DNA of 64,000 bases. It comes from Chitinibacter bivalviorum. GTDB lineage: Bacteria; Pseudomonadota; Gammaproteobacteria; Burkholderiales; Chitinibacteraceae. Both the position numbers and the translations under genes were made by a program. Below, in pieces: positions 54,120-63,294 of this stretch. The notes under the pieces were generated by a model. That model searched no databases and was not told where the DNA came from. It worked only from the letters and a program-made list of their open reading frames with translations. The stretch lies in NCBI RefSeq assembly GCF_013403565.1, contig NZ_CP058627.1, positions 1,240,001 through 1,304,000 on the forward strand. The letters run 5' to 3'. Numbering within the stretch: position 1 is the first letter of the stretch; every line of letters starts with the position of its first letter.

Positions 54120-54263
54120 AAAGGCGATACTGGAAGAGAGCGAGCCCCTGTCAGGTCGTGGAGTCAGAAGCGCAGGAACCGGAATGGACATCAAGTCCAT
54201 GAGGATTCCGAGCATCGCACGACGCGAGATCACAGGAGGCGCAGCCTTTTCCAGTGCGCCTTT
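54120..54263. repeat. Structured intergenic element between fadN and the thiolase gene
   Basis: The element is bounded by outer arms AAAGGCG...ACTGGAA (54120-54135) and TTCCAGT...CGCC (54249-54260). Inside, GTCGTG (54156-54161) can pair with CACGAC, and an inner hairpin GGAATGGAC-ATCAA-GTCCA...ATTCC (54181-54209) caps it. This gives a multi-branched fold. Its end touches the fadN stop codon. Two more hairpins (GCATCT/AGATGC and CTTAT...ATAAG) sit between it and the thiolase start. It may be a dispersed repeat or a structured RNA. No open function is apparent. Confidence 0.6.
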
Positions 54264-56665
54264 TAGTTGCGCAGAGGTTTGTTGAACTCAATCATGTGCA
54301 TGATCCGTTCCTGCGTTTTGCCTTTTTTTAGCAAGCCCATAAAACGTTCGCGCTCCAGTTTCAAGATCCAGTCTTCATTAACCAAAGTGCCCGCCTCAAC
54401 GTCGCCGCCCGTAACGACATCAGCGATTTGCATGCCGATGTGGTAGTCGTATTTGGAAATAAAACCGCCTTCGAGCATATTGACCAGCTGACCCCGGATC
54501 GTCGCCGCGCCTGAGCGCCCCGCCACGGCAAACCCTTTCGGCGCTACCGGTGCGCGGTAGCCCGTTGCCGCCATCGCGCGAACTTGCGCTTGGGCCACAA
54601 ACAACAATTCATTGGCGTTCATCACAACAATATCGGATTCTTTCAAGTAGCCGATCTGCTGACCTTCTTCGGCGCTCGTACCGACTTTGGCTGTCGCCAT
54701 CGCGAGGTAATAATCTTTCAGCACTTCGAGGATATTGCCATTGCGCGCCAGTTTGGATGCACGCAGCGCAAACTCTTTACAACCGCCACCAGCAGGCAAC
54801 AGACCCACGCCAACTTCAACTAAGCCGATATAGGTTTCAACATGCGCCACCACGCGTGCGCAATGCATCAAGAATTCGCAACCGCCACCAAACGCATAAC
54901 CTTGCGCAGCGCCGACCACCGGCACTTTGGCGTATTTAATCGCCTGCGAGGTGTTTTGAAATTCGGCCACCATGTTTTCAATCGCGGCAAAGTCGCCGGT
55001 CATAAAGGCGGGCCCCATGCTCATCAAGTCGGCACCGACCGAGAAAGGGGCTTCGGGGTGCCAAATCACCAAACCTGGGTAGTATTGCTCTGCAATCTTG
55101 ATAGACTCTTGCACACCAGCCAATACATTGGCACCGATGCAGTGTGCTTTGGTGGTAAATGACAGGACAGGTACATCGCCGCCGCCTGTTGACGCTGGTG
55201 GCAGCCACATGCGAACACTATCATTTTCATAAATGGTTTGCCCGAAATCGGCGGCGGCTTCACCCAGCACTAAGGGTGGATACAGCTGGCGCTGGTAAAC
55301 CGGCAAGTGAGATCGCGCAACCAAAGCGCCACTCGCAGCATCCAATGAGCCATCGCTCGTATGCACGCCATCACGACTCAACACCCAACTTGGCAATGGC
55401 GTAGCGCTAAGCGTTTTACCTGCTGCAATATCTTCAGCAATCGCATTGGCCACCGCTTGCCAGCCCGCGGCTTGCCACATTTCGAATGGCCCTTGATTCC
55501 AGCCAAAGCCCCAACGAATCGCAAAATCCACATCCCGCGCATTGCCCGCGATATGTTCTAACTGCACCGCGATGTAATGCCAAACATCCCGCAAACAGGC
55601 CCAGATAAATTGTGCCTCGGGCAAGTCAGATGCACGCAGTGCGGCGATACGCTCGGCAGGGCTGCTGATTTTCAGGATCGCCTTAACGGCCTCACTGCCT
55701 TTTTGACCACCTGCGACATAATCGCCGACATTAGGATCAAGTACGAAAAGCTCTTTACCGACCTTTTTATAAATCCCCTGCCGCGTTTTTTGACCCAAAG
55801 CGCCATTGGCAATTAATTGCTGCAACCACTCTGGCGTCACAAACAAGCTATGCCACGGATCATCCCCGAGGGTATCGGTCATTGTTTTCACGACATGAGC
55901 AAAAGTGTCGAGCCCGACCACATCAGCGGTACGGAAAGTCGCCGATTTGGGGCGGCCAAGGCGCGGGCCAGTTAAATCATCGACCACATCAAAGCGCACC
56001 CCAAAAGCTTGGGCGTGCTTAATTGTGGCCAACATCGAAAACACACCGATGCGATTGGCGATAAAATTGGGCGTGTCTTTGGCTCGGACAACACCTTTAC
56101 CCAAACGCATTGTCAGGAAGGTTTCTAGCTTATCAAGCAAAGCTGATTCACAAGCTTGGGTCGGAATAATCTCAACCAGATACATATAGCGCGGAGGGTT
56201 AAAGAAATGAATTCCGCAAAAACGCGATTTCACTTCGGCGGGCACGCTCTGCGCTAACGCTTCAATCGACAAACCCGAGGTATTGGTCGCCAAAATAGCG
56301 TGCGGTGCCAAATGCTGGGCAATCTTGGCGTACAAATCTGATTTCCAATCCAGACGCTCGGCAATCGCTTCAATCACCAAATCGCAATCGGCAAGCAGCG
56401 CCAGATCGCTCCCATAATTGGCGGGTGTAATCCCATCCACGCGAATTGCCGACATCAGCGGCGCAGGTTTGAGCTTTTTCAGGTTTTCAATGGCTTTGAG
56501 TGCAATGCCGTTCGCATCGCCCGATGGCGCGGGCAAATCAAATAAAACAGTGGCGATACCCGCGTTAGACAAATGCGCGGCGATTTGCGCCCCCATCACA
56601 CCGGCCCCCAAGACAGCAACACGACGAATATGCGTCAACGTTGATTTATTCATAACTTCAGTCAT
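54263..56665 (-). CDS. fadN: 3-hydroxyacyl-CoA dehydrogenase/enoyl-CoA hydratase (FadN-like)
   Basis: The 800-residue multifunctional enzyme carries the dehydrogenase first (VAVLGAGVMGAQIAAHL, NAD site, residues about 16-32) and the hydratase second (about 450-700, with ECH segment GYAFGGGCEFLMHC). This order is that of FadN and is opposite to FadB. It performs the hydration and oxidation steps of beta-oxidation. The start is ATG 56665, preceded by GAGG. It lies between fadL and the thiolase gene on the same strand. Confidence 0.92.
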   Translation of the reverse strand: MTEVMNKSTLTHIRRVAVLGAGVMGAQIAAHLSNAGIATVLFDLPAPSGDANGIALKAIENLKKLKPAPLMSAIRVDGITPANYGSDLALLADCDLVIEAIAERLDWKSDLYAKIAQHLAPHAILATNTSGLSIEALAQSVPAEVKSRFCGIHFFNPPRYMYLVEIIPTQACESALLDKLETFLTMRLGKGVVRAKDTPNFIANRIGVFSMLATIKHAQAFGVRFDVVDDLTGPRLGRPKSATFRTADVVGLDTFAHVVKTMTDTLGDDPWHSLFVTPEWLQQLIANGALGQKTRQGIYKKVGKELFVLDPNVGDYVAGGQKGSEAVKAILKISSPAERIAALRASDLPEAQFIWACLRDVWHYIAVQLEHIAGNARDVDFAIRWGFGWNQGPFEMWQAAGWQAVANAIAEDIAAGKTLSATPLPSWVLSRDGVHTSDGSLDAASGALVARSHLPVYQRQLYPPLVLGEAAADFGQTIYENDSVRMWLPPASTGGGDVPVLSFTTKAHCIGANVLAGVQESIKIAEQYYPGLVIWHPEAPFSVGADLMSMGPAFMTGDFAAIENMVAEFQNTSQAIKYAKVPVVGAAQGYAFGGGCEFLMHCARVVAHVETYIGLVEVGVGLLPAGGGCKEFALRASKLARNGNILEVLKDYYLAMATAKVGTSAEEGQQIGYLKESDIVVMNANELLFVAQAQVRAMAATGYRAPVAPKGFAVAGRSGAATIRGQLVNMLEGGFISKYDYHIGMQIADVVTGGDVEAGTLVNEDWILKLERERFMGLLKKGKTQERIMHMIEFNKPLRN

Positions 56666-56682
56666 AGCTTGACCTCAATCAG

Positions 56683-56699
56683 GGGCGGCCTGGCCGCCC
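56683..56699. other. GC-rich perfect hairpin between fadL and fadN
   Basis: GGGCGGCC-T-GGCCGCCC is a perfect inverted repeat in the 43-base gap. It has no T run, so it is more likely an mRNA-stabilising or processing hairpin at the end of the fadL message than a terminator. Confidence 0.5.
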
Positions 56700-56708
56700 A
56701 GTCAAAAA

Positions 56709-58139
56709 TTAGAAGCGATAGTTGTACTGCGCGCCCAGCGTGATCGAGCTAACGTCGTAATTACCTTTGGCAATCGAGCCGTTTTGGTCTTTTTGCGACA
56801 CTTTAGAATTAGCCAAATCCACATAGATGGCGGTCAAATCGATCGATTGATTGGGTGTAATGGCGTAATTGGCACCAAGTGCAAACCAAATGCGATCGCT
56901 ATCTGGAATACTGGTGATGCGATTGCTATCGTTTTCTGGCGCTTGATCGTAAGCCATACCCGTACGGATCAACCATTTGTCGCTGGCTTGATACGTAGCA
57001 CCGACAGAATAGCGATTGGTATTGGTCCAGTTCGTAACGGTGACAGAATCTGGTAAACCATTAGCTAATTTGACGCGAATTTCATCTAGCCGCGAATGGC
57101 GGGTCCAGGTGTAGTCCGCCATGATCGCCCATTGCTCATTGATCTGATGAAAGCCATTAATAGAGAACGACTCGGGTGTATCTACACTCAAATTAGCCGA
57201 GGTATTTTTCAGCTGCGAATTAAGAGTGGCCTGAGCTCCGCCGCCGAGCAAAGCGCCCAGCGCGCTACTTGCAAAATTTTGTGGCACGGTAAATTTCGCA
57301 TCGCCTTCCAAGGTATGTGAAATGGCCGAACGATATGCCACGCCCATGCGGGTCGTGGGTGAGAAATTAACCGTGGCTCCTAAATTAAAGCCAAATGCCA
57401 CATCATCACCGGTAACTTCGCTTGAGCCATCGTACGTCGGATTGCTCACCATCGTGCCTGCAGCATTTTTTACTGCCGCTGCACCGCCTTTACATTGCGG
57501 CGAAGTCGGTGCTGCAGCACAGATTTTTTTTACTGCGGCATTCGCGCCATTAACGGCAGATAAACCGAGATCTAGGTTTTTCGAAAGCTTCCCCTGAATG
57601 TATTGCACACTAACGCCACCACCGATCGAGAACATATCGTTGATTTTGTAGGCCACTGAGGGGTTAAAGTTAATAGTTTTAAGCTCGCTTTCCGTCGAGT
57701 TATACCGCCCTACCCAGCCCTTGTCGTAATCAGTATGTGAACCAAAGGGCACAAACAGCCCCGCGCCGATGGTCCATTTATCGTTCAGTTGTGACGTCAT
57801 ATACAGATGTGGCACCAGCGTATCGACGCCAAAGCTGCCGCCGTTATTGCCACTAATCGGTTGGCCGATGGCATTGACTGTGCCGCTGTTTGAAAAATTA
57901 CCATCTGGCATGATGTAATTGAGCACGCCCGAAATCTGCGTTCCTTCGACCCGCGTCATCCCCGCAGGGTTATAAAACAACACCGAAGCATCGGTTAAGC
58001 CAGCCGCACCCGCATTGGCTACCCCTTGGTTACTGGCACTTTGCGTACCAAAGTTATAACCCGACGCCAGTACCGGCCCCGCCAATAAAACAAAAGAACT
58101 TGCGCCAATCAATTGCAATGAACGAGAGATCGTTTTCAT
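56709..58139 (-). CDS. fadL: Long-chain fatty acid outer-membrane transporter FadL
   Basis: The 476-residue outer-membrane beta barrel imports long-chain fatty acids. It has a signal peptide (about 1-25, ending VLASG), the family start SGYNFGTQSASNQGVANAG with NPAGMTRVEGTQISG, and ends in Phe (YNYRF). It lies between fadE and fadN, in one co-directional fad cluster. An insert with three cysteines near residues 200-220 (KKICAAAPTSPQCKGG) is unusual and may form a disulfide loop. Confidence 0.93.
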   Translation of the reverse strand: MKTISRSLQLIGASSFVLLAGPVLASGYNFGTQSASNQGVANAGAAGLTDASVLFYNPAGMTRVEGTQISGVLNYIMPDGNFSNSGTVNAIGQPISGNNGGSFGVDTLVPHLYMTSQLNDKWTIGAGLFVPFGSHTDYDKGWVGRYNSTESELKTINFNPSVAYKINDMFSIGGGVSVQYIQGKLSKNLDLGLSAVNGANAAVKKICAAAPTSPQCKGGAAAVKNAAGTMVSNPTYDGSSEVTGDDVAFGFNLGATVNFSPTTRMGVAYRSAISHTLEGDAKFTVPQNFASSALGALLGGGAQATLNSQLKNTSANLSVDTPESFSINGFHQINEQWAIMADYTWTRHSRLDEIRVKLANGLPDSVTVTNWTNTNRYSVGATYQASDKWLIRTGMAYDQAPENDSNRITSIPDSDRIWFALGANYAITPNQSIDLTAIYVDLANSKVSQKDQNGSIAKGNYDVSSITLGAQYNYRF

Positions 58140-58210
58140 TTTGTATTTCTCCAGTGGTTTTACATACTGTGGCTTTTAGCCTGTTATATCGACACTACCT
58201 TGTTACCAAC

Positions 58211-60667
58211 CTAAACTACCGTTCTTGAAATCGCGTGTGGATCTGGGTTTTCTAAATGTGCATCAAAATCGTCGACCATAATCACCTCGCGTTTGAGGCG
58301 TCGGGCTCGCGTGACTGCAGCAAACTCAACATCGGTGATCAAGCCCTGATTTAAGGCTTCTTGCAGACGCTCACTACCGGTGAGTGCTTTTAACTGCCCT
58401 TCCCGTTGAGCGCGGCGTAATTTGCTCTCTAGGCCTTCGGTTTCGATCACCGCTTTAAGTGCATGCTCCAATACGCCCACCGCATCGGCTTCATCACCTG
58501 AGCGATACATATATTTCACCAAACGATCACGCGATACCGATGGCTCCATCAAGTTGCGCGCAATGCGAGTGCCCACGCGATCGGCTGGCTGGCGCATGCT
58601 CATGCCACACGGAAACACGATGCGGCGCGCACACCAGGCAATAAAGCGATTGGGATGATTAGCTAAAAAGCCGTTCATTGCCTCTTGGCAGTCATACAAA
58701 GCCGTTTCTACCGCCCAGCGCACCAATGGACGATCTTCTTTTGGCTCGCCATCGTCATGAAACTTTTTCAACGCCGCAGTAGCGATGTATAAGTTTGACA
58801 ACATATCGCCTAGGCGCGCCGAGAGCTTCTCTTTGAATTTCAAGCTGCCGCCCAAAGTGCCCATACCCAAATCAGCTAAGAAAGCAAACGCACTCGAAAA
58901 CCGAACAATGTCACGATAGTTTTGTGCAGTTGGGCCTGCTTTGGGCGCAGAGACAAAACGAGCCCCCGTTAAACCCAACCAAAGCGAGCGCACCGCATTA
59001 GAAATCGCAAAGCCAATATGCCCAATCACCGCCGCGTCAAAAGCGCCCAAATCCTTGGCCATAGCTGCCCGCAGCTCTTTCAATACAAAAGGATGGCAAC
59101 GAATCGCACCTTGACCAAAAATAATCATGCTGCGCGTTAAAATATTAGCGCCTTCCACGGTAATTGCCACGGGTATTGCCTGGTAACCCAATGCCAGATA
59201 GTTACGTGGGCCAATACATACTGCTTTACCAGCATGTACATCCATTGCGTCATTGATGGTTTTGCGCATTTTTTCGGTATTGTGATATTTCAAAATACCG
59301 GAAAGAACGGATGGCTTTTCACCCATATCCAGCGCAGTCAAAGCCAAGCGTTGCGCAGCATCCATTTGATAGGTATAGCCACCGATGCGCGCCAAGGCCT
59401 CATCCACGCCTTCAAAGCGACCAATCGACAGGCCAAACTGGCTACGTATTCGTGCATAAGCGCCTGTGGTGTACGAGGCCAATTTGCCAGAAGCAACTGA
59501 CATCGCGGGCAATGAAATGCAGCGACCCACCGATAAACATTCAACCAGCATTTTCCAACCTTGGCCGACATAATCCTGCCCGCCAATCACCCAATCCATC
59601 GGGATAAATACATCCTTGCCCCAATTTGGGCCATTTTGGAAAGTGCTGGTGCCAGGATAATGGCGACGGCCAATATTGACGCCGTCATGGTTGGTTGGGA
59701 TCAAGGCACAAGTAATACCGATATCGTCCTTAGTGCCAAGTAAATGATCAGGGTCATAGAGCTTAAATGCCATCCCCAAAATCGTCGCAACAGGACCCAG
59801 CGTGATATAGCGTTTTTCCCAGGTCAGGCGAATACCCAACACATTTTCGTGACGTTCACCGGTTCGTTTATCGGTATAGCTACCGCGCGTGACAACACCG
59901 TAATCTGGGATGCCCCCGGCATCAGAGCCAGCCTCTGGGCTAGTCAGTGCAAAGCATGGGATCTCTTCGCCTTTAGCCAGACGTGGCAGGTAGTAATTTT
60001 TCTGCGCCTCAGTCCCATAATGCTGCAACAACTCACCCGGCCCCAAAGAATTGGGCACCATTACCGTAACGGCTGCACTACCCGAACGCGTCGCAATCTT
60101 GGTTACAACTCGCGCGTGGGCGTAATTAGAGAATTCTTTTCCGCCGAATTCTTTTTTGATAATCATGCCCAAAAAGCCGTTTTGCTTGATGAAATCCCAC
60201 ACTTCAGGCGAGAGATCTTTTTGGTTTTGTGTAATTTCCCAATCGTTGAGCATTTCGCACAAACGCTCAGTCGGGCCATTGAGAAAGGCCTCTTCTTCTG
60301 CGCTCAGCTTTGGCTCGGGGTAGTTATGCAATTGGGCAAAATCAGGTTTGCCTGAAAACAGCTCTCGATCCCACCACACCGTACCGGCATCAATCGCTTC
60401 CTGTTCAGTTTGCGACATCGCCGGGGTGATTTTGCGAAAAATGCCAAACAGTGGGCCAGTGAGCAGCATTTTGCGCAACGGGGCAATATTCAGTACGACC
60501 GCGATGGCCAAAACGAGATAGAACCAAACCGGTGATGCCCCCTGTACAAAGACCCCATAGGCCGTACCCGCCAGCACCAAAACTGAACTCAACCACAATG
60601 GCGCACTAAGATAGGCCAATGCACCGAGCAAAACCACTGCAGTAATCATACAAATCAAAATGCTCAT
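58211..60667 (-). CDS. fadE: Acyl-CoA dehydrogenase FadE
   Basis: The 818-residue flavoprotein does the first oxidation of beta-oxidation. It has N-terminal membrane helices (about 1-65), a FAD-binding acyl-CoA dehydrogenase core (ALTSPEAGSDAGGIPDYG; GYTYQMDAAQRLALTALD) and a C-terminal extension typical of the long FadE class (E. coli 814). It starts 9 bases after the TetR regulator gene, so regulator and enzyme form one transcript. The catalytic Glu was not located with certainty. Confidence 0.93.
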   Translation of the reverse strand: MSILICMITAVVLLGALAYLSAPLWLSSVLVLAGTAYGVFVQGASPVWFYLVLAIAVVLNIAPLRKMLLTGPLFGIFRKITPAMSQTEQEAIDAGTVWWDRELFSGKPDFAQLHNYPEPKLSAEEEAFLNGPTERLCEMLNDWEITQNQKDLSPEVWDFIKQNGFLGMIIKKEFGGKEFSNYAHARVVTKIATRSGSAAVTVMVPNSLGPGELLQHYGTEAQKNYYLPRLAKGEEIPCFALTSPEAGSDAGGIPDYGVVTRGSYTDKRTGERHENVLGIRLTWEKRYITLGPVATILGMAFKLYDPDHLLGTKDDIGITCALIPTNHDGVNIGRRHYPGTSTFQNGPNWGKDVFIPMDWVIGGQDYVGQGWKMLVECLSVGRCISLPAMSVASGKLASYTTGAYARIRSQFGLSIGRFEGVDEALARIGGYTYQMDAAQRLALTALDMGEKPSVLSGILKYHNTEKMRKTINDAMDVHAGKAVCIGPRNYLALGYQAIPVAITVEGANILTRSMIIFGQGAIRCHPFVLKELRAAMAKDLGAFDAAVIGHIGFAISNAVRSLWLGLTGARFVSAPKAGPTAQNYRDIVRFSSAFAFLADLGMGTLGGSLKFKEKLSARLGDMLSNLYIATAALKKFHDDGEPKEDRPLVRWAVETALYDCQEAMNGFLANHPNRFIAWCARRIVFPCGMSMRQPADRVGTRIARNLMEPSVSRDRLVKYMYRSGDEADAVGVLEHALKAVIETEGLESKLRRAQREGQLKALTGSERLQEALNQGLITDVEFAAVTRARRLKREVIMVDDFDAHLENPDPHAISRTVV

Positions 60668-60676
60668 GATGGACTC

Positions 60677-61327
60677 CTAAGCAATAACAGCAGCAGGACT
60701 GGCTAAGCCAGCAGCAATGAAAGGGAGCAACATGTCGGCCACCAATTGTGGATCACGAGAGTTGACCATGGGCTGAGCCATGAATAAACGCAGAACGTGA
60801 TTCCCGGCAAAGGCGTTGAACATGGCGCTGGTCATAAAATGAAAGCGCCAAGCCACTTCGGCAGCGGACAAATGCGGCAAAGCGCGCTCTAATGCCGCTT
60901 GATAGCGACGCGTGAGCTCACCATAACGCTGTGGGATTTTTTCTTTCAGGATAGAATTGGGTTCAACGTAGCTGCGTGCCAGTAGTCGAACAAAGACCAA
61001 ACCGCCATATTCTGGATTGCGCCCCATCTCTAAAGCCGCCGCAATAAATGATTTGGCAATGGCCATGGCATCGGCAGCCGGTTGCGCCGCTTCTAGCTCG
61101 GTGAGCTTGGCCAGCGATAAACGCGCAAAAGGTTCGGCGCGCCGTTCAAAAACGGCCTGAAACAATCCGTCTTTTGAACCAAAATAATAGTTAACAGCTG
61201 CTATATTGACTGCTGCAGCCGCAGTAATTTGCCGCATTGAAGTACCGGCAAAGCCGTGCTCGATGAATAATACTTCTGCCGCATTCAAGATGCGGGTTGC
61301 AGTATCGGGGGATTTGACTGACTCCAT
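60677..61327 (-). CDS. TetR-family transcriptional regulator, PsrA-like
   Basis: The 216-residue regulator has a TetR helix-turn-helix: ILNAAEVLFIEHGFAGTSMRQI, then VNIAAVNYYFGSKDGLFQAVF. The AAVNYYFGSK pattern closely resembles PsrA, the fatty-acid sensor of Pseudomonas. The start has AGGAG. It heads the unit with fadE and has a PsrA-type palindrome (61370-61389) in its own upstream region, so autoregulation and control of fad genes are expected. The ligand is probably a long-chain acyl-CoA or fatty acid. Confidence 0.88.
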   Translation of the reverse strand: MESVKSPDTATRILNAAEVLFIEHGFAGTSMRQITAAAAVNIAAVNYYFGSKDGLFQAVFERRAEPFARLSLAKLTELEAAQPAADAMAIAKSFIAAALEMGRNPEYGGLVFVRLLARSYVEPNSILKEKIPQRYGELTRRYQAALERALPHLSAAEVAWRFHFMTSAMFNAFAGNHVLRLFMAQPMVNSRDPQLVADMLLPFIAAGLASPAAVIA

Positions 61328-61355
61328 CAGTGCACTCCTGGCAACATTTTTGTAG

Positions 61356-61389
61356 TTGATCTAAATCAATTTCAAACGACTGTTTGAAA
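61356..61389 (-). promoter_or_regulatory. PsrA-type operator adjoining a perfect FNR box upstream of the fad cluster
   Basis: TTTCAAAC-GACT-GTTTGAAA (61370-61389) is a perfect 8-bp inverted repeat with the same core as the fadH operator. Directly beside it TTGAT-CTAA-ATCAA (61356-61369) is a perfect FNR site, 29-42 bases upstream of the TetR start. Together they suggest repression by the fatty-acid regulator and by FNR at low oxygen. Confidence 0.75.
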
Positions 61390-61536
61390 ATTAAATCTCA
61401 AGTGATCATCTGTCAAGTAGCAAATGCTTAAATACAGGTAATTGCTTAGCAATGTGAGTCTTTTAAGCGATAGTGCAGCTCAGAATCTAGTAACTCCGCA
61501 GCTATAGCTACAAAAGCACGAACAAGGATATACGCG

Positions 61537-61956
61537 ATGAAAACGCTAACCCTCTCCCTGATATTGTTCAGTTCATGCCTGTATGCCGGGGAGGTGTATA
61601 AGTGTAAAGATCAAGCAGGAAAAACTCTCTATCAAGATACCCCCTGCCAATCTGGCAAACAGGAGGTATTAAATAACCTGCCGAAAAATAGCATCAAGGG
61701 GCCAACTCCCAATCCGCAATTAGTCAGCCCCGCGAGCGAGATCAAACCCACCCCCATTGTTAAAAACGTAGACGCGGCGCCCACGCCGCGATTTTCTACT
61801 GATCCGAATGCGCCCATTACGGAAAATTGCAGCCTCGACAACCCCAATCGAGATCCCGAGTTTTGTCGCACGAGTAATCTCCCGATCAACAACACGGCAC
61901 CAAACTCAAAACTCCCTATTCGTCCTCGCGCACTCCCTGCTCCGCGCAGTAAATAG
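61537..61956 (+). CDS. DUF4124 domain-containing secreted protein
   Basis: The 139-residue protein has a signal peptide (about 1-17) and the DUF4124 signature GEVYKCKDQAGKTLYQDTPCQSGKQE (about 18-43), followed by a Pro-rich, low-complexity tail with two further cysteines (ENCSLDNP, EFCRTSN). DUF4124 proteins are periplasmic or envelope proteins of unknown function. It is monocistronic, divergent from the TetR gene. Confidence 0.82.
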   Translation: MKTLTLSLILFSSCLYAGEVYKCKDQAGKTLYQDTPCQSGKQEVLNNLPKNSIKGPTPNPQLVSPASEIKPTPIVKNVDAAPTPRFSTDPNAPITENCSLDNPNRDPEFCRTSNLPINNTAPNSKLPIRPRALPAPRSK

Positions 61957-62050
61957 TTGCTACAGATATAATCGCCAATTCATGCCACGCAGCTAAATCG
62001 CTTAGCCTGCTTGTGCTAAACTGCGACCACTTTCGATTCTGGCCGTTACT

Positions 62051-63286
62051 ATGTACGAATTGCTAATTGGTCTCCGCTACACTCGCGCCAAACGTCGCAA
62101 TGGGTTTATTTCGTTTATCTCTTTGATCTCCATCGTCGGCATCGCGCTTGGCGTTGCGGCCTTGATTATCGTGCTCTCGGTGATGAACGGTTTTCAGGAA
62201 GAAGTGCGAAACCGTATCTTAGGCATGGCCTCGCACATCACGATTACCAGCCCCAGCAATACCTTGACCCACTGGGAAGACGCAGCAAATCGCGCGCAAC
62301 AAAATCCGCATGTCAAAGGAACCGCCCCCTATGTTTTAGGCCAGGGTCTATTCACGAATGGTAGCCAAGTGAAGGGGGTGATGGTGCGCGGCATCGACCC
62401 CGCAGAAGAGCCCAAGGTCAGTGAAATTACCGACAAAATGTTGGTAGGCTCCGCCAATAACTTAAAAGCAGATGATTTTTCGGTGGTACTCGGCTGGGCC
62501 TTAGCGCAAGAATTGGGTGTAAGCCTGGGCGATAAAGTCACGCTGATTACACCCCAAGGTCAAGTAACTCCAGCAGGACTGATTCCGCGTTTGCGACAAT
62601 TTAATGTCGTTGGCGTTTTTAAAGCGGACTACTATCCCTACGATGCCAATTTGGCCTTGATCCATATTTCGGATGCAAAAAAACTATATCGCACCGCTGA
62701 TGCGGTCAGTGGCATACGGGTGAAACTGGATGATCTTTTCCAAGCCCGTAAAGTTGCCCGCGAAATTAATCGCACCATGCCCGAATTGATCGTAGCCGAT
62801 TGGAGCCAGGAAAATCCAACCTATTTCCGCGCGGTTGAAATTGAAAAACGCATGATGTTTATTATTTTGACGCTGATAGTTGCCGTCGCGGCGTTCAATC
62901 TGGTCTCAAGTTTGGTGATGGTGGTGACCGATAAACAAGCCGACATTGCGATTTTACGTACGCTGGGCGCTAGCCCTGCCTCCATTATGAAAATTTTCCT
63001 AGTTCAAGGTGCAATGGCGGGCGTGATAGGTACTGCCAGCGGCGTAGGGCTTGGCGTCTTAGTAGCCGCGAATATCAGTACGATTGTGCCATTTATAGAG
63101 CGCCTGATCGGCAGCCGTATCCTTTCTGCCGATGTTTATCTGATCAGTGAATTACCAAGCAGGATCATACCGGCGGATGTCATCAGTATCGGCGTTATTG
63201 CCCTCGTCTTAGCGCTGCTGGCGACGCTATACCCCAGCTGGCGCGCATCGCGTGTTAACCCTGCCGAAGCCCTACGCTACGAATAA
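62051..63286 (+). CDS. lolC: Lipoprotein-releasing ABC transporter permease LolC/LolE
   Basis: The 411-residue inner-membrane permease of the LolCDE system extracts lipoproteins from the inner membrane. It has an N-terminal membrane helix with GFISFISLISIVGIALGVAA, a large periplasmic domain and three C-terminal helices. The signatures NGFQEEVRNRILGMASHI and QADIAILRTLGASP fit LolC/E. A single permease gene is followed by lolD, so it may serve as the only permease here, or a second one may lie elsewhere. Confidence 0.92.
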   Translation: MYELLIGLRYTRAKRRNGFISFISLISIVGIALGVAALIIVLSVMNGFQEEVRNRILGMASHITITSPSNTLTHWEDAANRAQQNPHVKGTAPYVLGQGLFTNGSQVKGVMVRGIDPAEEPKVSEITDKMLVGSANNLKADDFSVVLGWALAQELGVSLGDKVTLITPQGQVTPAGLIPRLRQFNVVGVFKADYYPYDANLALIHISDAKKLYRTADAVSGIRVKLDDLFQARKVAREINRTMPELIVADWSQENPTYFRAVEIEKRMMFIILTLIVAVAAFNLVSSLVMVVTDKQADIAILRTLGASPASIMKIFLVQGAMAGVIGTASGVGLGVLVAANISTIVPFIERLIGSRILSADVYLISELPSRIIPADVISIGVIALVLALLATLYPSWRASRVNPAEALRYE

Positions 63287-63294
63287 GAGACCCT

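Noticed and set aside
54120..54263. Short coding gene in the structured element
   Set aside because: The readable frames are composition-driven and lack a ribosome site; the paired arms explain the sequence better.
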